Assembly (NCBI GenBank): GCA_963757125.1
Contig: CAVWQP010000002.1
Location: forward strand, 275,558-339,557
Source of the DNA: CAVVSD01 sp963757125
Lineage (GTDB): Bacteria > Actinomycetota > Thermoleophilia > Solirubrobacterales > Solirubrobacteraceae
DNA length: 64,000 nt
Direction: 5' to 3'
Under the pieces are notes generated by a model. The model ran no database searches. It was given only the letters and a program-made list of their open reading frames with translations, and was not told the DNA's origin. Shown here piece by piece: positions 7,108-15,001 of this stretch. Each line of letters opens with the position of its first letter. The stretch's first letter is position 1. A program made the translations under genes and the position numbers.

Positions 7108-8328
7108 ATGCCGTCCGTGGTCATCGTCGGAACCGGCCAGGCCGGCTTCCAGGCAGCCTCGTCGCTGCGCCAGGCCGGGTTCGAGGGCGAGGTCACGCTC
7201 GTCGGCGACGAGCCGCAGCTCCCCTACCAGCGCCCGCCGCTGTCGAAGGCGTTCCTCAAGGGGGACGGCGACGCCGGCGAGGTGCACCTGCGCCCCGAGA
7301 CGTTCTTCCTGTCCAAGGCGATCAGGCTGATCTCCGACGACCGCGCCGAGCGCATCGACCGCGAGAACCGCACGCTGGAGCTCGCATCGGGACGACTCCT
7401 CGACTACGACCACCTCGTGCTGGCGACGGGGTCGCGGCCGCGGGCGCTGCCCGTGCCCGGGTCGGACCTCGACGGGATCCTGGTGCTGCGCACCGTCCGC
7501 GACGCGCAGGTGCTGCGCGAGCGACTGGCCGACGAACCCCGGCTCGTGGTCGTCGGCGGCGGCTTCATCGGCCTCGAGCTCGCGGCGTCCGCGCGCGAGC
7601 GCGGCGCGGAGGTCACCGTCGTGGAGGCGCTCGACCGCACGATGGCCCGCGCCGTGACCCCGGCGATCTCCGCGCACTTCGCCGCGCTGCACGCCGAGCA
7701 CGGCGCGACGATCCTGCACGAGTCGACCGTGGCGAAGTTCGTCGGCGACGGGGCGGTGTCCGCCGTCGAGCTCGGGGATCGCACCCAGCTGGAGGCCGAC
7801 GTCGTGGTCGTCGCCGTCGGCATCACCCCGAACGTCGAGCTGGCCGAGTCGTCCGGGCTGCCGGTCCGCGACGGGATCGTGGTCGACGAGACGCTGCGCA
7901 CGTCCGACCACGCGGTCTGGGCGATCGGCGACTGCGCGAACTACCCCAGCGCCCAGGTGGGCCGGCCGGTGCGCCTCGAGTCGGTGCAGAACGCCACCGA
8001 CCACGGCCGCGCGGCCGCCGCCGGGATCATGGGCGAGCCCGCGGCCTACGACGCGTTGCCCTGGTTCTGGAGCGACCAGCACTCGCGCAAGCTGCAGATC
8101 GCCGGGCTCCTGCACGGCCACGACACGACCGTGCTGCGCGGCGATCCCGAGGGGGAGGCGTTCTCCGTCTTCTGCTTCGACGGCGACCGCCTCGTGTGCG
8201 TCGAGTCCGTCAACCGGATGCCCGACCACATGGCGGCGCGCAAGCTGCTCGCCGCCGGGCGCACGATCGACCCGGCCGCCGCGGCGGACGAGGCCTTCGA
8301 CCTGAAGGCCCACGCCGCCGCGGGGTGA
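7108..8328 (+). CDS. FAD-dependent NAD(P)H:ferredoxin/rhodocoxin-type reductase
   Basis: A 406-residue flavoprotein. FAD is bound by GTGQAGFQAASSLRQ at the N-terminus, NAD(P)H by VVVGGGFIGLELAASARERG near residue 147, and the second FAD motif is VWAIGDCANYP near residue 270. The C-terminal domain with PWFWSDQHSRKLQIAGL is the reductase-C domain typical of rhodocoxin, putidaredoxin and terpredoxin reductases. These pass electrons from NADH to a ferredoxin serving a P450 or dioxygenase; neither partner is seen next to it. The start follows a TAGCAT box by 6 bases. Confidence 0.92.
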   Translation: MPSVVIVGTGQAGFQAASSLRQAGFEGEVTLVGDEPQLPYQRPPLSKAFLKGDGDAGEVHLRPETFFLSKAIRLISDDRAERIDRENRTLELASGRLLDYDHLVLATGSRPRALPVPGSDLDGILVLRTVRDAQVLRERLADEPRLVVVGGGFIGLELAASARERGAEVTVVEALDRTMARAVTPAISAHFAALHAEHGATILHESTVAKFVGDGAVSAVELGDRTQLEADVVVVAVGITPNVELAESSGLPVRDGIVVDETLRTSDHAVWAIGDCANYPSAQVGRPVRLESVQNATDHGRAAAAGIMGEPAAYDALPWFWSDQHSRKLQIAGLLHGHDTTVLRGDPEGEAFSVFCFDGDRLVCVESVNRMPDHMAARKLLAAGRTIDPAAAADEAFDLKAHAAAG

Positions 8329-8343
8329 CCGGGGGGATTCGCG

Positions 8344-9798
8344 TCAGGCGGTGACCGTCGCGCCTGCGGGCTCGCGCTCGGGGCGCGGGGAGCGCAGGAG
8401 GGTGACCGCCAGCAGCAGCGCAGCGACCACGAGCAGGGCCGCGACGCTGAAGACCAGGTGGTAGCCGCCGAGCAGCGCCTGGCCGGATGCGTCGCCCTGC
8501 GCCACGAGGTCACGCGTGCGCGACGTCGCGATGCTGCCGAACGCCGCCAGGCCGATCGCTGCCGACACCTGCATCGAGACGTTGACGATGCCCGATGCGA
8601 TGCCCGCATCGGCCGGCGGGACCTCGGACATCGCGATCGTCAGGAGCGGCACGAACGTCAGCCCGCCGCCGATCCCGACCAGGACGAAGGCCAGCAGCGG
8701 CCCTGGCGCGTAGCCGGCGCTCTGGCCCGCGCGGGTGAGCACGAGCAGCGCGACGGCCATGAACCCGAGGCCCACGATGAGCGAGTTCTTCGGGCCGATG
8801 CGCGCCACGACCCTGGGCGTGACGAGCAGGCTCGTCGCCGCGACGGTGAGGGTCATCGGCAGGAACGCCAGGCCGGTCTCGAGCGCGTCCAGTCCCAGGA
8901 TGCGCTGGAGGTTGAGCGCGCCGAAGAAGAACATCGAGTAGATCGCCGCGTACACGGCGCCGCGCACGATGCTCGAGTCGATGAGGCTGCGCAGCCGCAG
9001 GATGCGCAGCGGCATGATCGGGTTCTCCAGCCGCGACTCGAGCGCGAGGAAGGCGCCGAGCATCCCGACGACGATCCCGAAGAGGCCGAGCGTGTGCAGC
9101 GAGGTCCAGCCGTGGTCGGCCGCCGTGACGATCGTGTACGCGAGCAGCATCACCGCGCCGGTCACGAGCAGCGATCCGCCGACGTCGACGCCGCCGCGCA
9201 GACCGATCCCCCGGTCGCGGGAGACGAGCACCCAGGCCGCCACGAAGGCGAACAGGCCGATCGGCAGGTTCACGGCGAAGATCCAGTGCCAGTCGAGCAC
9301 CTGCGTGAGCGCGCCGCCGAGCAGGAGGCCGACGGACCCGCCGCTGAGCGAGACGATCATGTAGAGGCTCATCGCCTTCGCCCGCTCGACGGGCTGGCGG
9401 AACTCGCTGGCGACGATCGCGAGGACGACGGAGGAGCAGACGGCGGCGCCGACGCCCTGCAGGAGTCGCGCGCCGATGAGCATCGCGCTCGAGTCGGCGA
9501 CGGCACACAGAGCAGACGCCGCGGTGAACGCCGCGACGCCGGCGAGGAAGACGGCTCGACGACCGAGGAGGTCGCCCAGGCGGCCGCCGAGGAGGAGGAA
9601 ACCGCCGAAGGTGATCAGGTAGGCGTTGACGATCCAGGTGAGGTCGGCCTGGCTCATGTGCAGGTCGGCCTGGATGGCCGGGAGGGCCACGGTGACGATG
9701 GTCGCGTCGAGGACGACCATCAGCTGCGCGAGGCAGACGATGGCGAGCGCCAGCCAGCGGCGGCGATCGTCTTGAAGGTTGGTGATGATGGAGGGCAT
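8344..9798 (-). CDS. MFS multidrug exporter, DHA2 (EmrB/QacA) family
   Basis: A 484-residue integral membrane protein with about 14 hydrophobic helices. Signature segments are VVLDATIVTVALPAIQADL in helix 1, GGRLGDLLGRRAVFLAG (motif A) and GARLLQGVGAAVCSS (motif B), all typical of proton-driven DHA2 drug exporters. It is divergent from a MarR regulator 74 bases away, and the inverted repeat at 9801-9827 starts 3 bases from its ATG. MarR therefore very likely represses this gene and a substrate of the pump relieves the repression. Confidence 0.92.
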   Translation of the reverse strand: MPSIITNLQDDRRRWLALAIVCLAQLMVVLDATIVTVALPAIQADLHMSQADLTWIVNAYLITFGGFLLLGGRLGDLLGRRAVFLAGVAAFTAASALCAVADSSAMLIGARLLQGVGAAVCSSVVLAIVASEFRQPVERAKAMSLYMIVSLSGGSVGLLLGGALTQVLDWHWIFAVNLPIGLFAFVAAWVLVSRDRGIGLRGGVDVGGSLLVTGAVMLLAYTIVTAADHGWTSLHTLGLFGIVVGMLGAFLALESRLENPIMPLRILRLRSLIDSSIVRGAVYAAIYSMFFFGALNLQRILGLDALETGLAFLPMTLTVAATSLLVTPRVVARIGPKNSLIVGLGFMAVALLVLTRAGQSAGYAPGPLLAFVLVGIGGGLTFVPLLTIAMSEVPPADAGIASGIVNVSMQVSAAIGLAAFGSIATSRTRDLVAQGDASGQALLGGYHLVFSVAALLVVAALLLAVTLLRSPRPEREPAGATVTA

Positions 9799-9800
9799 CT

Positions 9801-9827
9801 AGATAGTCACGATAGCAGTGACTATCT
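9801..9827. promoter_or_regulatory. Perfect inverted-repeat operator between the MFS and MarR genes
   Basis: AGATAGTCAC (9801-9810) and GTGACTATCT (9818-9827) are perfect inverted repeats of 10 bases with a 7-base spacer. They lie in the divergent promoter region, in locally AT-rich sequence. Size and position fit a MarR dimer site. A second, weaker repeat (GTAAC at 9854-9858, GTTAC at 9865-9869) lies just before the marR start. Confidence 0.75.
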
Positions 9828-9872
9828 TGAGTGCAAGGAAGATCCTGATCGTGGTAACGTCTTGGTTACGCA

Positions 9873-10280
9873 ATGAGCACCCTCCAGACCTCGAGCCCCA
9901 CCGTCCTCCTCACCCGCGTCGCGTGGTCGACGTTCCGGCGCCTCAAGCCGGAGCTGCTGGGGATGAAGCTCAAGGAGTACTTCGCGTTGCGCCAGCTCTC
10001 CGACGAGGGCCACATGTCGCAGGCGTCCCTGTGCAGCGGGATGAACGTCGACGCGAACTACATGACGCTCATGCTCAACGACCTCGAGGCCGCCGGCTGG
10101 GTCGAGCGCCGCCGCGATCCGGCAGACCGTCGTCGCCACATCGTCGAGCTGACCGCCGAGGGCGCCGAGGCGATCGAGCGCGCAGAGCGCGCGATCGATC
10201 GGATGGAGGACGAGGTCCTCGGGCCGCTCAGCGCCGAGGAGCGCGAGACGCTCCGCGAGCTGATGGCCCGCACCATCTAG
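9873..10280 (+). CDS. MarR family transcriptional regulator
   Basis: A 135-residue winged-helix protein of normal MarR length. The recognition region reads MSQASLCSGMNVDANYMTLMLNDLEAAG and the wing VERRRDPADRRRHIVELTAEG, with a dimerising helical C-terminus. It is divergent from an MFS exporter with a 10+10 inverted repeat in between, the standard arrangement for a MarR repressor of a drug pump and itself. Its stop overlaps that of the convergent M42 peptidase in a shared CTAG. Confidence 0.92.
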   Translation: MSTLQTSSPTVLLTRVAWSTFRRLKPELLGMKLKEYFALRQLSDEGHMSQASLCSGMNVDANYMTLMLNDLEAAGWVERRRDPADRRRHIVELTAEGAEAIERAERAIDRMEDEVLGPLSAEERETLRELMARTI

Positions 10281-11326
10281 GGCAGCGGCCGCGTCACGAG
10301 GGCGCGCAGGACGTCGATCGTCGTCTGCAGGTCGGCGGGGTCGATCGCCTCGAACGCCGTGTGCGTGTACCGCGTCGGGACCGTCAGCAGCGCCGTCGGC
10401 GTGCCAGACTCCCAGAGCGCCAGGCCGTCGGAGCCGTAGCCGGCGAACAGCCCGTCCTGCGCGGGCAGGTCCTGCGTCCGCGCGAGCTCGAGCAGGTGCA
10501 TCGTCAGCGTGCGGTCGTAGATGATCCCCGTGTCGCGATGCACGGCGATCGGGCCGTCTCCCAGGCGGGTCGCGTGCTGGCGCTCCGAGACGCCGGGGAC
10601 GTCGCCGACGAGCCCCACGTCGAGCGCGACCGCCGCGTCCCAATGGTGGTGGCGGGCGAGCGCCTTGGCGCCGTGCAGGCCGTTCTCCTCCTGGACCGTC
10701 GCCGCGAGCCACAGCTCGCAGTGCAGCTCCTCCTCGGTGACGCCGTGCAGCAGCGCGTCCATCGCGGCGAGGCCGACGCGGTTGTCCATGCTCGGCCCGA
10801 CGAGCAGCCGCCCGATCTCGCGCATCCCGCCGGCGAAGATGACCGGCGCGCCGGGGTGCAGGCCGAGCGCGACGACCGACGCCCGGTCGCGGAGCCCGAG
10901 CTCGACCCAGAAGTCGTCGTAGCCGATGCGGTGCTCCTCGCGCTGCTCGGCGGTGAGGACGTGGCCGCTGGCGGCCGCGAGCAGGCCCTCGACCCACGCG
11001 CCGTCGCGTGCCAGCGCCTTGACCGGCTGGCCGACGTGGTGCCGGCGCTCGGGGCCGTTGCGGCGGTCGCCCTGGGCGCCGTCGAGCAGCAGGAAGCCCT
11101 CGTCGGTGATGTGGCGGACGACGTAGCCGATCTGGTCCATGTGGGCCTGGACCAGGACCCGCGGGCCGCTGCCGCCGACGCGGGCGATGACGTTGCCGAC
11201 CCCGTCGCGGCGGACCTCCGCGCAGCGCGGGGTCCAGCGGTCCTGCAGGAGGTCGGCGAGCTCGGTCTCGGCGCCGGTCGGCGCGGGCACCGCGCACAGC
11301 TCGGCCAGGAGGGCGGTCAGGTCCAT
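10277..11326 (-). CDS. M42 family metallopeptidase (glutamyl aminopeptidase/deblocking type)
   Basis: A 349-residue cytoplasmic aminopeptidase. Metal and catalytic residues are visible in VLVQAHMDQIGY, GPSMDNRVGLAAMDALL, TVQEENGLHGAKA, AVALDVGLVGD and TRYTHTAFE, which are the M42 positions. M42 enzymes form large dodecameric shells and trim peptides. The N-terminal MDLTALLAELCAVPAPTGAE is typical. It lies 19 bases downstream of the frameshifted subtilase on the same strand and may share its transcript. Confidence 0.9.
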   Translation of the reverse strand: MDLTALLAELCAVPAPTGAETELADLLQDRWTPRCAEVRRDGVGNVIARVGGSGPRVLVQAHMDQIGYVVRHITDEGFLLLDGAQGDRRNGPERRHHVGQPVKALARDGAWVEGLLAAASGHVLTAEQREEHRIGYDDFWVELGLRDRASVVALGLHPGAPVIFAGGMREIGRLLVGPSMDNRVGLAAMDALLHGVTEEELHCELWLAATVQEENGLHGAKALARHHHWDAAVALDVGLVGDVPGVSERQHATRLGDGPIAVHRDTGIIYDRTLTMHLLELARTQDLPAQDGLFAGYGSDGLALWESGTPTALLTVPTRYTHTAFEAIDPADLQTTIDVLRALVTRPLP

Positions 11327-11345
11327 GTCGCGGACCCTACGGGGG

Positions 11346-13128
11346 TCAGCGCCGGGTGAACGCGACCGTCGCCGTCGGGCTCGTGCCGCTGCTGAGCGTC
11401 ACGCGCCACGCGCCCTTGGGGACGCGCATGCCGAGCAGCCGCGAGGTGATCGGCAGCGACTGCAGCCCCGACACGAGCCGGAGCGTCTTCGTCGCCGTCG
11501 TGCGGTAGTGGCTGCTGCCGCTGCGCTTCGCGAGCGTGAACGTGACGCGGGCGGTGCGGGTGACGCGGAACGTCAGCGTCCGCCGGCCGCGGCGGCTGAG
11601 GATCTGCACGTCGGCCAGCGGGGAATCGGAGACCTGCGTCGTCGCCGGGATCGTCGCGGTGCCGGCGCGCGTCTCCGTCGTCGTGGCGCCGCCCGATGAC
11701 GCGGGGATCACCACGCTGACGATCGCCGACGTGGGCGAGTCCTGCCCCGAGGTGTTGCGGGCCACGACGACGAAGTGGTGCGTGCCCGCGGCGAGCCCGC
11801 CGATCGTGATCGTCGGCGCCGTCGCGCTCGTGACGTAGGCGCCGGTCGTCGCGTTGTAGACGTGGTAGCTCGCGAGGTCGGCCTCGCGGGTCGACATCGT
11901 GAGCGTCGCGCTCTCGCGGCCGGCCTCCGCGGCCAGGACCACCGGCTGGGACGGGGCGTCGGTCGCAGCGCCGACGGCGCGGGCCGCGTTGACGCGCCCG
12001 CCGGTGACGCTGAGGCCGCTCAGGGCCGCGGGGTGGTCGACCGTCGCCTTGATGCGCTCGGCGAGCGCCGAGCCGCGCAGGCCGAGCTGCGCGGCGACGA
12101 GCGCGGCGGTGCCGGCGACGTACGGGCGAGGCCATCGAGGTGCCGTCCAGGTACTGGTACGTCGAGGTGGGGTACGTCGAGAGGATCGCCTGGCCGGGGG
12201 CGAAGAGGTCGACGGTGCTCGCGCCGTAGTTCGAGAACGACGCCTTCGTGTCGCTGATCGTCGATGCCCCGACGCAGAGGACGTTCGCCAGGCTCGACAC
12301 GCAGGGCGTGACCGGCTGGACGTCGTTGTCCGTCCCGTTGTTGCCGGCCGCGATGACGTAGAGCGTGTTGGGGTACGTCGCCATCGCGCTGTTGATCACG
12401 GCCGACGTGCCGTAGCCGCCGAGCGAGGCGTTCACCACCGGGATGCCGTGGCTGCCCGCGTAGGCGAAGCCGTCGGCGATGTCGGACTCGTACGCGTTGG
12501 CGCCCGAGAAGACCTTGATCGGCAGGACCGTCGCGTCGGGCGCGACGCCGGCGACCCCGATGCCGTTGTCGGCGTTCGCGCCGATGATCCCGGCGACGTG
12601 CGTGCCGTGGCCGGCCGCGTCGGTCGTGTCGGTCCCGCCGTTGACGGCGTTGTAGCCGGTCGTGACGCGCCCGGTGAGATCGGCGTGGCTCGCCTGCACG
12701 CCCGTGTCGACGACGCCGACCGTGATGCCGGCGCCGCGCGTCTTCGTCCACGCCTGCTCGGCGTCGATGTCGGCGTCGACGCGCCCGCTCGTGCCCGGGT
12801 TGAAGAGGCCCCACAGCTGCGACCAGCGGTCGTCATTCGTGAAGGTGCTGACCGGGTCGTCGCTCTCCGCCCACGCGACGTCGGGGTCGCGGCGCAGCTG
12901 CGCGAGCGCCTCCGCGCGCGTGCCCTCGGTGACCGACACGACCTCGGTGTCCGGGAGGCGCATCGTGCGCTCGAGCTCGGTGTCCGCGTCGGCGCGGACG
13001 TCGGCGCGCTCCGCGGCGTCCAGGCCGGGGACGTGGCGGACGATGATCCGCGCGTCGTCGGCGCGGGCGGCGGCAGGCGCCAGGGCGAGGGCGAGCGCGG
13101 CCAGGGCGAACGAGCGGGACAGGTGCAT
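11346..13128 (-). pseudogene. Secreted S8 subtilase with C-terminal Fn3-like domain, single frameshift
   Basis: The reading begins with a signal peptide (MHLSRSFALAALALALAPAAARA). It continues with an inhibitor I9-like prodomain and the subtilase domain: Asp in VGVVDTGVQ, His in GHGTHVAGIIGAN, Ser in DGTSMASP near residue 330. Just after the serine the frame is lost. Removing one G from the run at 12124-12126 (plus strand) restores SPYVAGTAALVAAQLG and connects to the second frame, which encodes an Fn3-like domain and a beta-rich tail ending at 11346. It is probably an intact extracellular protease in the organism, or a recent pseudogene. Confidence 0.82.
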
Positions 13129-13134
13129 CCCGAA

Positions 13135-13155
13135 GGTGTTCGGCAGCCGAACACC
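13135..13155. promoter_or_regulatory. Inverted repeat just upstream of the S8 protease start
   Basis: GGTGTTCGG (13135-13143) and CCGAACACC (13147-13155) pair perfectly over 9 bases with a 3-base loop. The repeat lies 6 bases before the protease ATG (minus strand, 13128), so it could be an operator or a hairpin that masks the start region in the mRNA. Confidence 0.4.
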
Positions 13156-13245
13156 GGGTGGCCCACCCGACGCTCCGGATCCTGGCCGGGGGTATTACCT
13201 CAGAGGTCGTAGCCCTCGACGGCGCGGCGCGGGAGATTGCCTGCC

Positions 13246-13611
13246 ATGACCGATCTCACCGACACCATCGACACCTACCTGGCCGCGTGGAGCGAGCAGG
13301 ACGACGCGGCGCGCGCGGAGCTCGTCGGCCGCGTGTGGGCCGACGACGGGCGCCTCATCGACCCGCCGATGGCCGCGAGCGGGCACGCCGAGATCAGCGG
13401 CATGCACGCGGCGCTGCAGGGTCAGTTCGTGGGGCACACGTTCCGCCGCGCGAGCGCGGTCGACGCCCACCACGACTACGTGCGCTTCGCCTGGGAGCTC
13501 GTCGGGCCGGACGGCACCGTCGCGCTGAAGGGGCTCGACGTGGGCGAGGTCGGCGAGGACGGCCGGCTGCGTCGGATCACCGGCTTCTTCGGGGAGCTGG
13601 AGGCCGCGTAG
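13246..13611 (+). CDS. SnoaL-like/NTF2-fold protein
   Basis: A 121-residue small soluble protein with the cone-shaped NTF2/SnoaL pattern: an N-terminal helix (IDTYLAAWSEQDDAARAELVGRV), ADDGRLIDPPM, a middle helix and a C-terminal sheet ending RRITGFFGEL. Members are isomerases, cyclases or ligand binders, so the exact role is open. ATG 13246 was chosen because GGGAG lies 10 bases upstream; TTG 13237 would add three residues. It ends where the -10 box of the next gene begins. Confidence 0.85.
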   Translation: MTDLTDTIDTYLAAWSEQDDAARAELVGRVWADDGRLIDPPMAASGHAEISGMHAALQGQFVGHTFRRASAVDAHHDYVRFAWELVGPDGTVALKGLDVGEVGEDGRLRRITGFFGELEAA

Positions 13612-13614
13612 GGT
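13609..13614 (+). promoter_or_regulatory. Candidate -10 box (TAGGGT) that contains the upstream stop codon
   Basis: TAGGGT starts with the TAG stop of the SnoaL-like gene and ends 7 bases before the ATG at 13622, suggesting a leaderless mRNA for the YjbR gene. The same arrangement recurs at 42463-42468. Confidence 0.4.
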
Positions 13615-13621
13615 TCCGGGC

Positions 13622-13939
13622 ATGGACGCGGAGGGTGTGCGCCGGGTGATCCTCGCCCTGCCCGAGGTCGAGGAGTACGAGCACGGCGGCCTGCCCGCGT
13701 TCCGCGTGCGCGGGAAGCGCTTCGCGACGATGCTCGACGACGACGGCGTGAACCTCATGCCCGGCGAGGCGGCGATCCGCATGGCCGTCGCGACGTGGCC
13801 GGAGACGTGCACCGAGCGCTGGTTCGCGAAGCGGCTGGCGGCGGTGCGCGTCGCGCTCCCGGAGGTCGATCCCGCGGTGCTCGACGAGCTCGTCTCCGAG
13901 GCGTGGGCGTCGAAGGCGCCCAAGCGCCTGCTGCCGTAG
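13622..13939 (+). CDS. MmcQ/YjbR family protein
   Basis: A 105-residue protein with the YjbR fold pattern: EGVRRVILALPEVEEYEHGGLPAFRVRGK at the N-terminus, then FATMLDDDGVNLM, and a C-terminal helix with DELVSEAWASKAPKRLL. YjbR proteins have a CyaY-like fold and a proposed DNA-binding role, but no proven function. It probably has its own promoter (13609-13614). Confidence 0.88.
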   Translation: MDAEGVRRVILALPEVEEYEHGGLPAFRVRGKRFATMLDDDGVNLMPGEAAIRMAVATWPETCTERWFAKRLAAVRVALPEVDPAVLDELVSEAWASKAPKRLLP

Positions 13940-13966
13940 GAGGGCCCGCAGGCGCAAAGGCCGTGC

Positions 13967-14028
13967 GCGGACGGACAAGACGCGGCGGCGCGGCAGGCGT
14001 AGCGTCGAGGACGGATCTGTCCGTCCGC
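13967..14028. promoter_or_regulatory. Repeated GGACGGA half-sites around the EthD gene promoter
   Basis: GCGGACGGACA (13967-13977) and TGTCCGTCCGC (14018-14028) are perfect 11-base inverted repeats 40 bases apart. A closer pair, GGACGGA (14009-14015) and TCCGTCC (14020-14026), forms a 7-base palindrome with a 4-base centre. A TAGCGT box (14000-14005) lies between the half-sites. This fits a dimeric repressor controlling the EthD gene. An outer stem GGCAGGCG/CGCCTGCC (13992-13999, 14026-14033) could also fold in RNA. Confidence 0.45.
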
Positions 14029-14049
14029 CTGCCCGAGGAGCGAGCCCGC

Positions 14050-14757
14050 ATGTACAAGGTCGTCTGGATCGCCAGGTTCACGAAGAGCAAGACCAAGGAG
14101 GAGGCCGGTAGGTACTGGGCCGAGACCCACGGTCCGATGTTCGCCAAGTGCCCCGGCGTCGAGCGCTACATCCAGAGCCACGTCACCGGTCCACTCCCGC
14201 TCGTCACGGGCGTGGCGGAGGAGGAGACCCACTTCGACGGCTACTCGTGCGCCTGGTGGGCGGACAAGCAGGCGTTCCTGGACTGCATGGAGTCCCCGGA
14301 GTGGCAGGCGGTCGTCGACGACGGCGACAACGTCTTCGACATGCAGTGGCTCTGGAACATGAGCGCGCAGCTCGAGGAGGTCGTCCAGGTCGACGGCCCG
14401 GTCGCGCCGTACAAGGTCGTCTGGGTGATGAAGTTCCTCGAGGGCATGGACAAGGCGGCCGCCGACGAGCACTGGACCAACGTCCACGGCCCGATCTTCC
14501 ACGGGCTGCCGATCGAGCGCTACGTGCAGAACCACGTCGTCGGGCCGATCGGCGCCGACGGCGACTCGGACGCCGAGATCGGCTTCGACGGCTTCTCGGA
14601 GTGCTGGTTCAACGACGAGGCGCAGTTCCTCGAGGCCGTGCAGTCCGAGGCCTGGGCGGCCGCGGTCGCCGACGTCCCGAACGTCTTCGACGGGTCGGCG
14701 CTCTGGGGCGCGGCGCTGCGCGAGAACGTGGTCGTGGCGGGCGAGCTCGTCAGCTGA
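14050..14757 (+). CDS. Tandem EthD-domain protein
   Basis: A 235-residue protein made of two copies of an EthD/dimeric alpha-beta-barrel domain. The first begins YKVVWIARFTKSKTKEEAG, the second YKVVWVMKFLEGMDKAA near residue 119. Both contain the HGP motif (THGPMFAKCPGVERYIQ and VHGPIFHGLPIERYVQ). EthD proteins usually dimerise to make one barrel; here the dimer is fused in one chain. They are often linked to degradation of ethers or aromatics, but the reaction is unproven. AGGAG at 14036-14040 supports ATG 14050. Half-site repeats lie upstream and a strong terminator follows. Confidence 0.88.
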   Translation: MYKVVWIARFTKSKTKEEAGRYWAETHGPMFAKCPGVERYIQSHVTGPLPLVTGVAEEETHFDGYSCAWWADKQAFLDCMESPEWQAVVDDGDNVFDMQWLWNMSAQLEEVVQVDGPVAPYKVVWVMKFLEGMDKAAADEHWTNVHGPIFHGLPIERYVQNHVVGPIGADGDSDAEIGFDGFSECWFNDEAQFLEAVQSEAWAAAVADVPNVFDGSALWGAALRENVVVAGELVS

Positions 14758-14765
14758 TCCCGCGG

Positions 14766-14799
14766 CGGTGCGGGCGTGCCGGGGGGTCCGCCCGCACCG
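14766..14799 (+). terminator. Strong hairpin terminator after the EthD gene
   Basis: CGGTGCGGGCG (14766-14776) and CGCCCGCACCG (14789-14799) form a perfect 11-base GC-rich stem with a 12-base loop, 8 bases after the EthD stop. Only a weak T-rich tail (TTGAGTTGG) follows, as is common in actinobacteria. Confidence 0.75.
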
Positions 14800-15001
14800 T
14801 TGAGTTGGCACGCAGCCACCAGGAACTCCGTCAGGCGTCCAGATCTGGCCGATCCGTCGGCCACAGCGAGTGCCCTGCTAATTCACAGGTTTTCGTAATC
14901 CCTACCGAATTCCAACCGAGGAGGGGGGCGAACCTGCCGACACCGAAGCCTCGATGGATCGTCACGAACGACGACCAGAGTGCAACGGGAGAGAAGCAGG
15001 G

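Noticed and set aside
14880..14910. AT-richer patch before the sigma gene as evidence of horizontal transfer
   Set aside because: It is only about 30 bases long, lies where a promoter is expected, and the flanking genes have normal codon use.
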